Origin: JBBRYK01 sp038237665
GTDB taxonomy: Bacteria > Actinomycetota > Thermoleophilia > Gaiellales > Gaiellaceae
Reading direction: 5' to 3'
DNA length: 14,842 nt
NCBI GenBank assembly: GCA_038237665.1
Contig: JBBRYK010000071.1
Span: forward strand, 1 to 14,842
The notes under the pieces are model-generated. The model was given only the letters and a program-made list of their open reading frames with translations, was not told where the DNA came from and made no database searches. A program made the position numbers and the translations under genes. Positions 1-6,527 of this stretch are shown piece by piece; position 1 is the stretch's first letter; each line of letters starts with the position of its first letter.

Positions 1-918
1 CCGCATCCCGCAGAGGAGGTCGACGAGCTCGGTCTGGCCGTTGCCCGACACACCGGCGACCCCGAGGATCTCGCCGCGGCTGACCTCGAAGGACACGTTT
101 CTTAGCGCCGGGAGCCCTTGGCTGCTCGTCGCCGAGACGGCCTCGACCCGCAGGATCGGTGCGCCCGCGCTCGCCGCACTCGGTCGCTGGACCCCGAGCG
201 TCGGTCGGCCGACCATCAACGAGGCGAGCTCCCTGTCGTCGACCCCGGAGGTCGTACGGGTACCGACGACCGCGCCCCGCCTGAGCACCGTCACCCGCGC
301 GCTGATCTCCCGAATCTCGTGCAGCTTGTGACTGATGAAAATCACCGCGATCCCTTCGGCGCAGAGCCGGCGGAGCGCCGCGAAGAGCGACTCGACCTCC
401 TGCGGCACCAGCACGGCAGTCGGCTCGTCGAGGATCAGCACGCGGCAGTCGCGGTAGAGAGCCTTGAGGACCTCCACGCGCTGCTGCTCCCCGACGGAGA
501 GCCCGCCGACCCGGGCGAGTGGGTCGGCGCGGATGCCGAACCGCTCGGCCGCATCCGCCACCTTGGCGGCAGCGAGATCGAGCCTGACGCGAATACCGTC
601 GGTCGCGCCCAGGATGACGTTTTCGGTGACGGTCATCGGCTTCACGAGCGCGAAGTGCTGTGTGACCATGCCGATGCCGGCTGCGATCGCGTCCTTCGGC
701 GAATGGATCGCGACCGGCCGGCCGTCGATCAGGACAACTCCCGCGTCGGGCCTTGTCAGCCCGTACAGGATCCGCATCAGAGTCGTCTTGCCGGCTCCGT
801 TCTCGCCGAGCAATGCGTGGATCTCGCCTCGGGCGACCGCGAGGTCGATGCGGTCGTTGGCGACGAGCGTGCCGAAGCGCTTCGTGACGTCGCGGAGCTC
901 GACGGCGGTGTCATTCAT
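1..918 (-). CDS. ABC transporter ATP-binding protein, two-domain nucleoside/sugar type (partial)
   Basis: ATPase subunit expected to power an importer for nucleosides or sugars at the cytoplasmic face of the membrane. Read from the ATG at 918, 306 codons are visible and the C-terminal part is beyond the left edge. The first nucleotide-binding domain is complete: Walker A GENGAGKTT at residues 38-46, Q-loop near Q87, signature LSVGEQQR at 140-147, Walker B VLILDE at 160-165 and switch His at 197. A second domain then begins, with the degenerate Walker A-like SGNGQTEL typical of the RbsA/YufO-type tandem ATPases. It lies 57 nt downstream of the BMP-family binding-protein gene on the same strand, so the two form one operon; permease genes would be expected to the left. 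An in-frame GTG at 951 is an alternative start, and neither has a strong ribosome binding site. The family is clear; the substrate is inferred from the BMP partner. Confidence 0.93.
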   Translation of the reverse strand, partial: MNDTAVELRDVTKRFGTLVANDRIDLAVARGEIHALLGENGAGKTTLMRILYGLTRPDAGVVLIDGRPVAIHSPKDAIAAGIGMVTQHFALVKPMTVTENVILGATDGIRVRLDLAAAKVADAAERFGIRADPLARVGGLSVGEQQRVEVLKALYRDCRVLILDEPTAVLVPQEVESLFAALRRLCAEGIAVIFISHKLHEIREISARVTVLRRGAVVGTRTTSGVDDRELASLMVGRPTLGVQRPSAASAGAPILRVEAVSATSSQGLPALRNVSFEVSRGEILGVAGVSGNGQTELVDLLCGMR

Positions 919-975
919 GTCCGCCGCCGAGCCCGCGGCGTTCTCGATCACGACTCTTGCGCTCGGTCCTGCGAC

Positions 976-2043
976 CTACTTCTTCTTGAACGTGATCGAT
1001 CCCGGCGGCTGCGCCTCGTTGATGTCCACCCGCAGCGCCCCCGAGCGGATCTTGCGCTGCAGCGCAAGCACCTTGGCGACGACCTTGGCCGGAGGGCCGC
1101 CTTTGGCGCCCTTGTTGATCGGCGCGAGGCTCGCGCCGCCCTTGCCCATCATCGAGAAGTCCTTCAGGTCCTGGGCGGTATAGGTCCCCGCCCCCACCTG
1201 CTTGATCACGTACTCGACCGTCGGAGTCATGTTCCAGACGGCGCTCGAGACGACGTTCTTCGGGCCGAGCTTGGACTGGTCGGACATGTTGCCGAACGCG
1301 TAGATCTTCTTCTGTACAGCGGCTTCGATAACGCCGGCCCGCTCGGCGTAAAGGGCGTCGACCCCGGAGGCGATCTGTGCGAGGGCCGCTTCCTTGGCGG
1401 TCGCAGGGTCGAAGAAGCTGTTGATGAACGTCACCTTGACGACGACCTTCTTGTTGACCGACTGTGCGCCGGCCGCGAATGCGTTGATGAGCCGGTTCAC
1501 TTCGGGGATCGGCAGCGCGGCGACGGCGCCGATCTTGTTCGACTTGGTCAGCGAGCCGGCGAGCACCCCGAGCAGGTACGCAGGCTCGTGGATCCAGTTG
1601 TCGAAGACGGAGAGGTTCGGGCCGGCCGGGCCACCGCCCGAGCCGAAGACGAAAGCGATCTTCGGGAACTCCTTCGCGACTCGATACACGGCCGACTCGT
1701 TGCCGAAGGCGTCGCCGAAGATGATGTCCGGCTTGTTCTTCGACGCGACCTTGCGCAGGACGCGCTCCATGTTGCCCGAGTAGCCAATGTTGTCCGTGAA
1801 CGAGTAGTCGATCTCGCCCGCCTTCTTCGCCTTGGTGAGAGCGCTATGGATGACGCCGTCCCACGGCTCTTCGATCGGCGTGGCGAAAGCGCCGAAGACC
1901 TTCAGCTTCTTTGCCGCGGGCGCGGCGGACGCGCTGCCGCCGGCGAGGATCGTGGCGGTCACGGCGAGAGCGAGGAGGAGAACCGCTGCAAGCGTCGACC
2001 GTGCGCCACGACGCGTGGCCGCGGTCCTGGGGAGAACGGACAT
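976..2043 (-). CDS. BMP-family ABC transporter substrate-binding protein
   Basis: Extracytoplasmic binding protein of the basic membrane protein (BmpA/PnrA/Med) family, whose characterised members bind purine nucleosides. The chosen ATG at 2043 follows a GCGAGG ribosome binding site at about 7 nt and gives 355 residues, the usual family length. A longer reading from 2097 adds 18 residues that do not look like a signal peptide. The N-terminus has a basic stretch (R11, R12, R15), a hydrophobic core at about 17-34 and a likely signal peptidase I site after ASA (residue 40). There is no lipobox cysteine, although many family members are lipoproteins. The mature part has BMP hallmarks such as the DNIGYSGN region, IFGDAFGNES and FVFGSGGG, and NWIHEPAYLLGVLAGSLTKS in the middle. 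It is first in the operon with the ATPase at 1-918. Ligand identity cannot be read from the sequence. Confidence 0.93.
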   Translation of the reverse strand: MSVLPRTAATRRGARSTLAAVLLLALAVTATILAGGSASAAPAAKKLKVFGAFATPIEEPWDGVIHSALTKAKKAGEIDYSFTDNIGYSGNMERVLRKVASKNKPDIIFGDAFGNESAVYRVAKEFPKIAFVFGSGGGPAGPNLSVFDNWIHEPAYLLGVLAGSLTKSNKIGAVAALPIPEVNRLINAFAAGAQSVNKKVVVKVTFINSFFDPATAKEAALAQIASGVDALYAERAGVIEAAVQKKIYAFGNMSDQSKLGPKNVVSSAVWNMTPTVEYVIKQVGAGTYTAQDLKDFSMMGKGGASLAPINKGAKGGPPAKVVAKVLALQRKIRSGALRVDINEAQPPGSITFKKK

Positions 2044-2085
2044 GGAGAACCTCGCTTCGTGGAGAATGGCCGGGAGCGGCTTGCA

Positions 2086-2114
2086 ACACTCCGGCATCGG
2101 CAGGCCGATGTCAA
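2086..2114 (-). promoter_or_regulatory. Candidate promoter of the BMP/ABC operon
   Basis: On the minus strand a perfect TTGACA -35 hexamer occupies 2114-2109, about 65 nt upstream of the BMP ATG. At 17-18 nt spacing the best -10 candidates are only GAGTGT or AGTGTT, so the -10 match is weak. The spacer holds a perfect palindrome listed separately, which supports a regulated promoter. The transcription start is not determined. Confidence 0.4.
2095..2110. promoter_or_regulatory. Palindromic operator candidate upstream of the BMP gene
   Basis: CATCGGC-AG-GCCGATG is a perfect 7-bp inverted repeat with a 2-nt centre. It starts inside the TTGACA hexamer and fills most of the -35/-10 spacer of the candidate promoter. 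A dimeric repressor bound here would block RNA polymerase. No regulator gene is in the window, and a chance palindrome in GC-rich DNA is possible. Confidence 0.4.
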
Positions 2115-2175
2115 GGATCGCTGGCAGACGCCGAACCGCGCGGTAACGCGGCCCGCTACCTTCCCAGGGAGCATC

Positions 2176-2907
2176 GTGGTTCGGCTGCTCTCATCGGCTC
2201 GGCGCCGCCGTCGCCTGCTCAGGCTCGGGATCGTCGCGGCCTTCGCGGTTGTGGTCGCCGGCGTCGTCGTTCTCCTCCCCAACTACTCGGGCCACACCGC
2301 CCAGCGCTTCACCTCCGAGCCCGTTCAGGTGGTCAAGACGCAACGCCAAGTGCCCGTGCGCCCAGAGGACCGCCGCGCGATCGACGCCCTGCTCGATCGC
2401 TTCGTCCCGGCGGCCGTCGACCGGCGGGATCCCGCGTCCGCCTACAGCCTGGCCACGGCTGCGCTGCGAGCGGGTACCTCCCGCGCCGCCTGGGCGAACG
2501 GCGACGTGCCGGTCTTCCCGCTGGCGGTCGCCGACTCGAGGTTCCACGACTGGAGCGTCGAGTATTCGTTTCGCAACGAGGTGAACCTGGAGCTTCTCGT
2601 GCACGGGAGAAAGGGCTCGGACCTCGGCGGGATCGCGTACTCCGTCGACGTCAAGCTTGTCAACGGGCGCTGGCTCGTCGATTCGTTCGTTCCGCGCCAG
2701 GAGTACGCGGCGTCCGCCCCCGCACCGGCCACGCCGGTTCGGCGCGCTGCTCCTGTTGCTGCCGCACCGCAGGGGCCGCACCACTCCCGGCTCTGGTTCG
2801 TGGTTCCGATCGGCGTTCTCCTGGTGCCCCTCTTGGGGCTCGCCACGCTCGGCGTGGTCCGTTGGCGCCGCAACCTCGCCGCCGAACGCTCGTACCGCAC
2901 GGGTTAG
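2176..2907 (+). CDS. Bitopic membrane protein of unknown function
   Basis: I do not recognise a named family. The likely start is the GTG at 2176, preceded by AGGGAG at 2166-2171, giving 243 residues. The open frame continues far upstream, but that part is antisense to the ABC genes. The protein starts with an arginine-rich stretch (R9-R13), then a membrane segment at about 17-34. An extracytoplasmic middle of about 170 residues follows, a Pro/Ala-rich linker, a second membrane segment at about 206-228 and a basic tail (RWRR). The middle domain has a helical start (RRAIDALLDRFVPAAV) and later strand-like pieces such as WSVEYSF, LELLVHG, VDVKLVNGRWLVDSF. The last is typical of NTF2/SnoaL-like folds, an inference only. 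It is divergent from the BMP operon and 43 nt upstream of the decarboxylase gene on the same strand, so it may be cotranscribed with it. Confidence 0.75.
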   Translation: MVRLLSSARRRRRLLRLGIVAAFAVVVAGVVVLLPNYSGHTAQRFTSEPVQVVKTQRQVPVRPEDRRAIDALLDRFVPAAVDRRDPASAYSLATAALRAGTSRAAWANGDVPVFPLAVADSRFHDWSVEYSFRNEVNLELLVHGRKGSDLGGIAYSVDVKLVNGRWLVDSFVPRQEYAASAPAPATPVRRAAPVAAAPQGPHHSRLWFVVPIGVLLVPLLGLATLGVVRWRRNLAAERSYRTG

Positions 2908-2950
2908 GACTCCGTAAGGAGCGGGTGTACCGGCGGAGGCCGTCAGTACG

Positions 2951-5362
2951 ATGCGCTCGATGCCCACCGCAGTTGTCACCGGCGGCGCCGGCTTTCTCGG
3001 CTCGCACCTCTGCGATTACCTGCTGGAGCAGGGCTATCGCGTGATCTGCGTGGACAACCTCGAGTCGAGCACGTTGCAGAACCTCGAGCACATCCAAAGC
3101 GACGATTTCGTCTTCCTGAACCACGACGTCGTCGAGCACATTCCGATCGACGAGCCCGTGGACGTCGTCTACCACCTCGCCGCGCTCGCGAGCCCGATCG
3201 ACTACCTGCGGCAGCCGCTGCATTCGCTCAAGGTCGGCTCGTACGGGACGCACAATGCGCTCGGCCTGGCGAAGTTCAAGCGGGCGCGCTTCCTGCTGGC
3301 CTCGACGAGCGAGGTCTACGGCGACCCTCTGGTCCACCCTCAGCCCGAGACCTACTGGGGCAACGTCAACCCGATCGGGCCTCGCGGCGTGTACGACGAG
3401 GCCAAGCGCTACGGCGAGGCGATGACGATGGCCTACCACCGGCAGCAGGGAGTGGATACGGCGATCGTCCGGATCTTCAACTCAATCCTCGCCGACGAGC
3501 AGGTCTTGGTCGACGACGGCCGCGAGCTGCGCCGGGAGACCGTTGCCGAGGTCGCCGCCCGCCTGATGGCGACACTCCCGGTCGCCGCGGGCTACGTTCC
3601 GCGCGCTGCTCCGGGCGGCCTGGCGGTGCTGGACGAGTTCTCGCCGGCCGTTGAGTACCCGTTGGAAGGCGTCACGGTGCCGGCCTTCGGCACCGGCGGG
3701 CGGATGCGTGCCGCTCCCGCCTCGGCGCTCATCGCGCACCCGACGCGCGAGCCGTGTTTCGAGATCAGGACGCGGTACGGCCGCTCGATTCGGGTGACAG
3801 GTCATCATTCGGTGTTCGTGGAGGGGCCGGACGGCGAACCGGTGCCACGAGAGGCGGGGAGTCTCCGCTGCGGAGATCGGATCGCGATTGCCCGGCGCAT
3901 CGAGGTGCCCGAGCGCGATCGCACCGACGTCAGCATGCTCGACGTCTGGGCCTACGCCGAGGGCGACCCGTGGGAGCTCACCGTCGAGGCGCCCGGTCTT
4001 GGCGAGCTTGTCTGGGCGCGTCGCTTCGACCTCTTCGGCCTGCTTGTCTCCGAGCGGCGCAACAACGGGCCGAACTGGCGGAACGGCGCCTGGACGAAGC
4101 TGATCCGCATGCGCGAAACCAACCGCGTCCCGCTGACCGTCCTGCGGCTACTCGGAGAGCCTGTCCCCGCTTCTGCGACAGTACGCCGCTTCTATGGGGG
4201 GCGAGGCGCCCCGCTTCCCGAGAAGATTTGCTTGACCGACGAACTCCTGTGGCTGCTGGGCCTCTGGGTGGCCGAGGGCTCCCGGCATGAGAGCAGCGGC
4301 AACGCATTCCTGACGGTCAGCGGCACCGAAGAGCTGCTCAGCCGGGCGGCGGCTGTCATACAGCAGGAGCTCGGTTTGCACGTCGTCCGGGGCGGCTCTT
4401 CCGATTCGCGGAGCGCCTGCCTGTTCATCCACTCGAAGCTCCTTCTACGCCTGATGGACTACCTCGGCTTCGACAACAACCGCAAGCGGATCCCGGGGTG
4501 GATTCTTGGCTTGCCGCTATCGCGGCTGAAGTGGTTCCTCGAGGGTTACCGCGAGGGCGACGGCGTTCACTCGGGCAAGAAGCTGGCCCGGGGGATCCGG
4601 CACGAGTTCTCAACCGTTCACGCGGAGCTGAAGGACGACCTGATCGTTGCCTTCGCGCGATTCGGGCTCGTACCGTCGGTGGGCCGCTACGCTTCGACGT
4701 TCCGCCAGAAGACGGGCGACCGCCGCTATCCGTTCTGGCGTCTGACGCTCGCGCACGTGACGCCGTGGAGCCCACTCTGCTGGGACGGGGGTGTCGAGCA
4801 GCGGCTCAACGCGCGTTGCACCGGGGATCTCGTATGGGCGCCCGTCACAGCGATCGAGGAAATTCCCGGCACTCCTCTGGTCTACGACTTCTCCGTCCCT
4901 GATCTGGAGAACTTCTGGGCCGGGACGGGTGTAATGGCGCACAACACCTATGGGCCGCGCATGCGGCCGCACGACGGCCGCGCGATCCCAACGTTCATGC
5001 GGCAGGCCGTTGCCGGCGAACCGATCACCGTCTTCGGCGACGGCTCGCAGACACGGAGCTTCTGCTACGTCGACGACCTGATCCGCGGTCTCTACCTGCT
5101 CGCCGAGAGCGGCGAGCACCTTCCGGTCAACATCGGCAATCCCGGCGAGTTCACGCTGCTCGAGCTCGCCGACGCGGTGCTGCGGGTGACCGGCGCGAAG
5201 AGCGAGATCGTGTTCGAAGCGTTGCCCATCGACGACCCGCAGGTCCGTCAGCCGGACATCACGCGGGCGCGGCAGCTGCTCGGCTGGGAGCCCGAAATCG
5301 AGCTCGAGGGGGGCCTGCGCAAGATGCTTCCCTCCCCCCAGCCGGAAGCGATCGGTGCGTAA
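2951..5362 (+). CDS. UDP-glucuronate decarboxylase (UDP-xylose synthase) containing an intein
   Basis: Cytoplasmic NAD-dependent extended SDR that would convert UDP-glucuronate to UDP-xylose for glycan synthesis. The precursor is 803 residues; residues 178-665 are an intein (separate entry) and the joined exteins give 315 residues, the normal family size. Residues 11-17 are the NAD-binding GGAGFLG. The STSEVYG motif at 118-124 carries the Glu (E121) characteristic of the decarboxylases, and Y148-x3-K152 is the catalytic pair. After the intein come TYGPRMRPHDGRAIP, GDGSQTRSFCYVDD and VRQPDI, whose R766 (R278 after splicing) matches the conserved decarboxylase arginine. The close match to Uxs (NHDVVE, HPQPETYWGNVNPIGPRGVYDE) argues against a 4-epimerase. 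ATG 2951 has GGAGG at 2935-2939; ATG 2960 is an alternative start. The intein lies between Y148 and R766, so the enzyme should need splicing to work. The 3' end overlaps the hydrolase gene by 8 nt. Confidence 0.95.
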   Translation: MRSMPTAVVTGGAGFLGSHLCDYLLEQGYRVICVDNLESSTLQNLEHIQSDDFVFLNHDVVEHIPIDEPVDVVYHLAALASPIDYLRQPLHSLKVGSYGTHNALGLAKFKRARFLLASTSEVYGDPLVHPQPETYWGNVNPIGPRGVYDEAKRYGEAMTMAYHRQQGVDTAIVRIFNSILADEQVLVDDGRELRRETVAEVAARLMATLPVAAGYVPRAAPGGLAVLDEFSPAVEYPLEGVTVPAFGTGGRMRAAPASALIAHPTREPCFEIRTRYGRSIRVTGHHSVFVEGPDGEPVPREAGSLRCGDRIAIARRIEVPERDRTDVSMLDVWAYAEGDPWELTVEAPGLGELVWARRFDLFGLLVSERRNNGPNWRNGAWTKLIRMRETNRVPLTVLRLLGEPVPASATVRRFYGGRGAPLPEKICLTDELLWLLGLWVAEGSRHESSGNAFLTVSGTEELLSRAAAVIQQELGLHVVRGGSSDSRSACLFIHSKLLLRLMDYLGFDNNRKRIPGWILGLPLSRLKWFLEGYREGDGVHSGKKLARGIRHEFSTVHAELKDDLIVAFARFGLVPSVGRYASTFRQKTGDRRYPFWRLTLAHVTPWSPLCWDGGVEQRLNARCTGDLVWAPVTAIEEIPGTPLVYDFSVPDLENFWAGTGVMAHNTYGPRMRPHDGRAIPTFMRQAVAGEPITVFGDGSQTRSFCYVDDLIRGLYLLAESGEHLPVNIGNPGEFTLLELADAVLRVTGAKSEIVFEALPIDDPQVRQPDITRARQLLGWEPEIELEGGLRKMLPSPQPEAIGA
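3482..4945 (+). mobile_element. Intein with LAGLIDADG homing endonuclease inside the uxs-type gene
   Basis: In-frame protein-splicing element of 488 residues (precursor 178-665). The N-extein ends RIFN and the C-extein begins TYGPRM, so excision restores the conserved RIFNTYGPRM motif exactly. Block A starts with Ser (S178) in SILADEQVLVDDG. Block B is VTGHHSVF with T283 and H286. LRCGDRI follows the usual intein pattern for the next conserved strand. Block F is VYDFSVPDLENFWAG and block G is GVMAHN with penultimate H664 and terminal N665; the +1 residue is Thr. All splicing residues of a class 1 intein with Ser1/Thr+1 are therefore present. The endonuclease has two LAGLIDADG-type helices: LLWLLGLWVAEGS (432-444, acidic E442) and WFLEGYREGDG (528-538, D537), so it looks intact. 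A segment of about 120 residues between the splicing strand and the first helix may help recognise DNA. No frameshift or stop interrupts it. Confidence 0.95.
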
Positions 5363-6512
5363 AACCCTCTGGGTACTGGCTGCCGGTCTCGCTGCGGCTG
5401 CAGTGGGCATGCCGGGGCCGGGGCCGGCGCTAGCCGCCCCCGGGATGCTGGTCGGCATCTACGACGACGGGCAGACGCTCTACAACGGCGACACGGCGTT
5501 CCCCGAGTTCGAACAGCTCCGCGCCGAGATCGTCCGCGTCCAGCTTCGCTGGGGTGGGCCGGGCGGCGTCGCCCTGCGGCGGCCGGCCAACGCGTTCGAC
5601 CCGGCAGATCCCGCCTACGACTGGACGCTGTACGACCGCGCCGTCCGTCGAGCCGGAGAGTCCGGGATCAAGGTCGTCTTCTCGATCTTCGGCACTCCTC
5701 GCTGGGAAAACAGCAACGCCGGTTACAACGTCGCGCCGCGCTCGTCCACGGACCTGCAGGCCTTCGCGGTCGCTGCCGCCAACCGGTACAGCGGCACCTA
5801 CAACCTCGCGAACGGGCAGGTCCTACCCGCGGTGAAGTACTGGCTCGCCTGGAACGAGCCGAACAATCCGGTCTTTCTCAAGCCGCAGTTCAAGAAGGTC
5901 GGCTCGAAGTGGGAGTACAAAGGGGCCCAGGACTACGCACGGATCTGCGCGGCGGTCTATGCGGGCGTGCACGCGACGATGCTGCGTGACGAGAAGGTGG
6001 GCTGCGGCGTTACCGCGCCGCGCGGCAACAACAGCCCGACGAGCGATCGGCCGTCGATCTCCCCGCTTGCGTTCCTGCGCGCGGTCAAGAGCGCGGGGCT
6101 GAAGCGCTTCGACGCGTGGGCGCACCATCCGTACTACGGCTCCAAGATCGAGACGCCGACGACGCCGCCGCCGAAGAACGTCCACGGGGGGCTCCCCAAC
6201 TCCGTGACGCTCGGCAACATCGGCGCTCTGATCGACGAGCTGACGCGCCTGTACGGGCCCAAGCGCCTCTGGATCACCGAGTACGGCTACCAGACGAACC
6301 CGCCCGACGACTTTTTCGGCGTCTCGTGGGCCAAGCAGGCGAGCTATCTGACGCAGGCCTTCGGGATCGTGCGCAAGAACCCGCGCATCGACATGATGCT
6401 CTGGTACCTGCTCCAGGACGAGCCTGCCCTCGGGGGCTGGCAGTCGGGGCTGCAGACGACGGACGGCGACCGGAAGCCGGCGTTCAAGGCTTATCAGGGG
6501 CTAAGCCATTAG
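5355..6512 (+). CDS. Secreted glycoside hydrolase-like TIM-barrel protein (clan GH-A type)
   Basis: Probable exported glycosidase or glycan-binding barrel of 385 residues. The GTG at 5355 overlaps the decarboxylase stop codon by 8 nt and has GGAAG at 5343-5347, so translation is probably coupled. A signal peptide is clear: MRKTLW, a hydrophobic stretch to about residue 18, then a Pro/Gly-rich piece and a cleavage site after ALA at about 27. Two clan GH-A hallmarks are visible in order: WNEPN with E168 as the likely acid/base, and LWITEYGY with E309 as the likely nucleophile. Supporting barrel pieces are IVRVQLRWG, KVVFSIFGTPRW and FDAWAHHPYYG, and a late tryptophan-rich strand MMLWYLLQDE. The closest known folds are GH5, GH39 or GH42-like; I cannot assign one family or a substrate. 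Its coupling to UDP-xylose synthesis suggests it acts on the polysaccharide made here, which is inference. Confidence 0.88.
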   Translation: MRKTLWVLAAGLAAAAVGMPGPGPALAAPGMLVGIYDDGQTLYNGDTAFPEFEQLRAEIVRVQLRWGGPGGVALRRPANAFDPADPAYDWTLYDRAVRRAGESGIKVVFSIFGTPRWENSNAGYNVAPRSSTDLQAFAVAAANRYSGTYNLANGQVLPAVKYWLAWNEPNNPVFLKPQFKKVGSKWEYKGAQDYARICAAVYAGVHATMLRDEKVGCGVTAPRGNNSPTSDRPSISPLAFLRAVKSAGLKRFDAWAHHPYYGSKIETPTTPPPKNVHGGLPNSVTLGNIGALIDELTRLYGPKRLWITEYGYQTNPPDDFFGVSWAKQASYLTQAFGIVRKNPRIDMMLWYLLQDEPALGGWQSGLQTTDGDRKPAFKAYQGLSH

Positions 6513-6514
6513 CC
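6499..6514. terminator. Small hairpin between convergent genes, possible bidirectional terminator
   Basis: GGCTAA-GCCA-TTAGCC is a perfect 6-bp stem with a 4-nt loop. It overlaps the stop codon of the hydrolase gene and lies in the 15-nt gap before the stop codon of the convergent glycosyltransferase gene. There is no T-run on either side, so it is not a classic intrinsic terminator. Its position between two converging transcription units is the main argument. Confidence 0.35.
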
Positions 6515-6527
6515 GACCCCTAACGGC

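Noticed and set aside
118..2175. Long plus-strand open frame leading into the membrane protein gene
   Set aside because: It is antisense to the clearly recognisable ABC ATPase and BMP genes and its translation is Arg/Asp/Glu-rich without domains. Only the part from 2176 looks like a protein.
2951..5362. Reading the 803-residue protein as a gene fusion, frameshift or assembly error
   Set aside because: The extra segment has intein splicing blocks at both ends, and its removal restores the conserved motif to the residue.
5408..5432. GGGGCC-type short tandem repeat
   Set aside because: It encodes the Pro/Gly-rich end of the signal peptide and is explained by codon use in GC-rich DNA.
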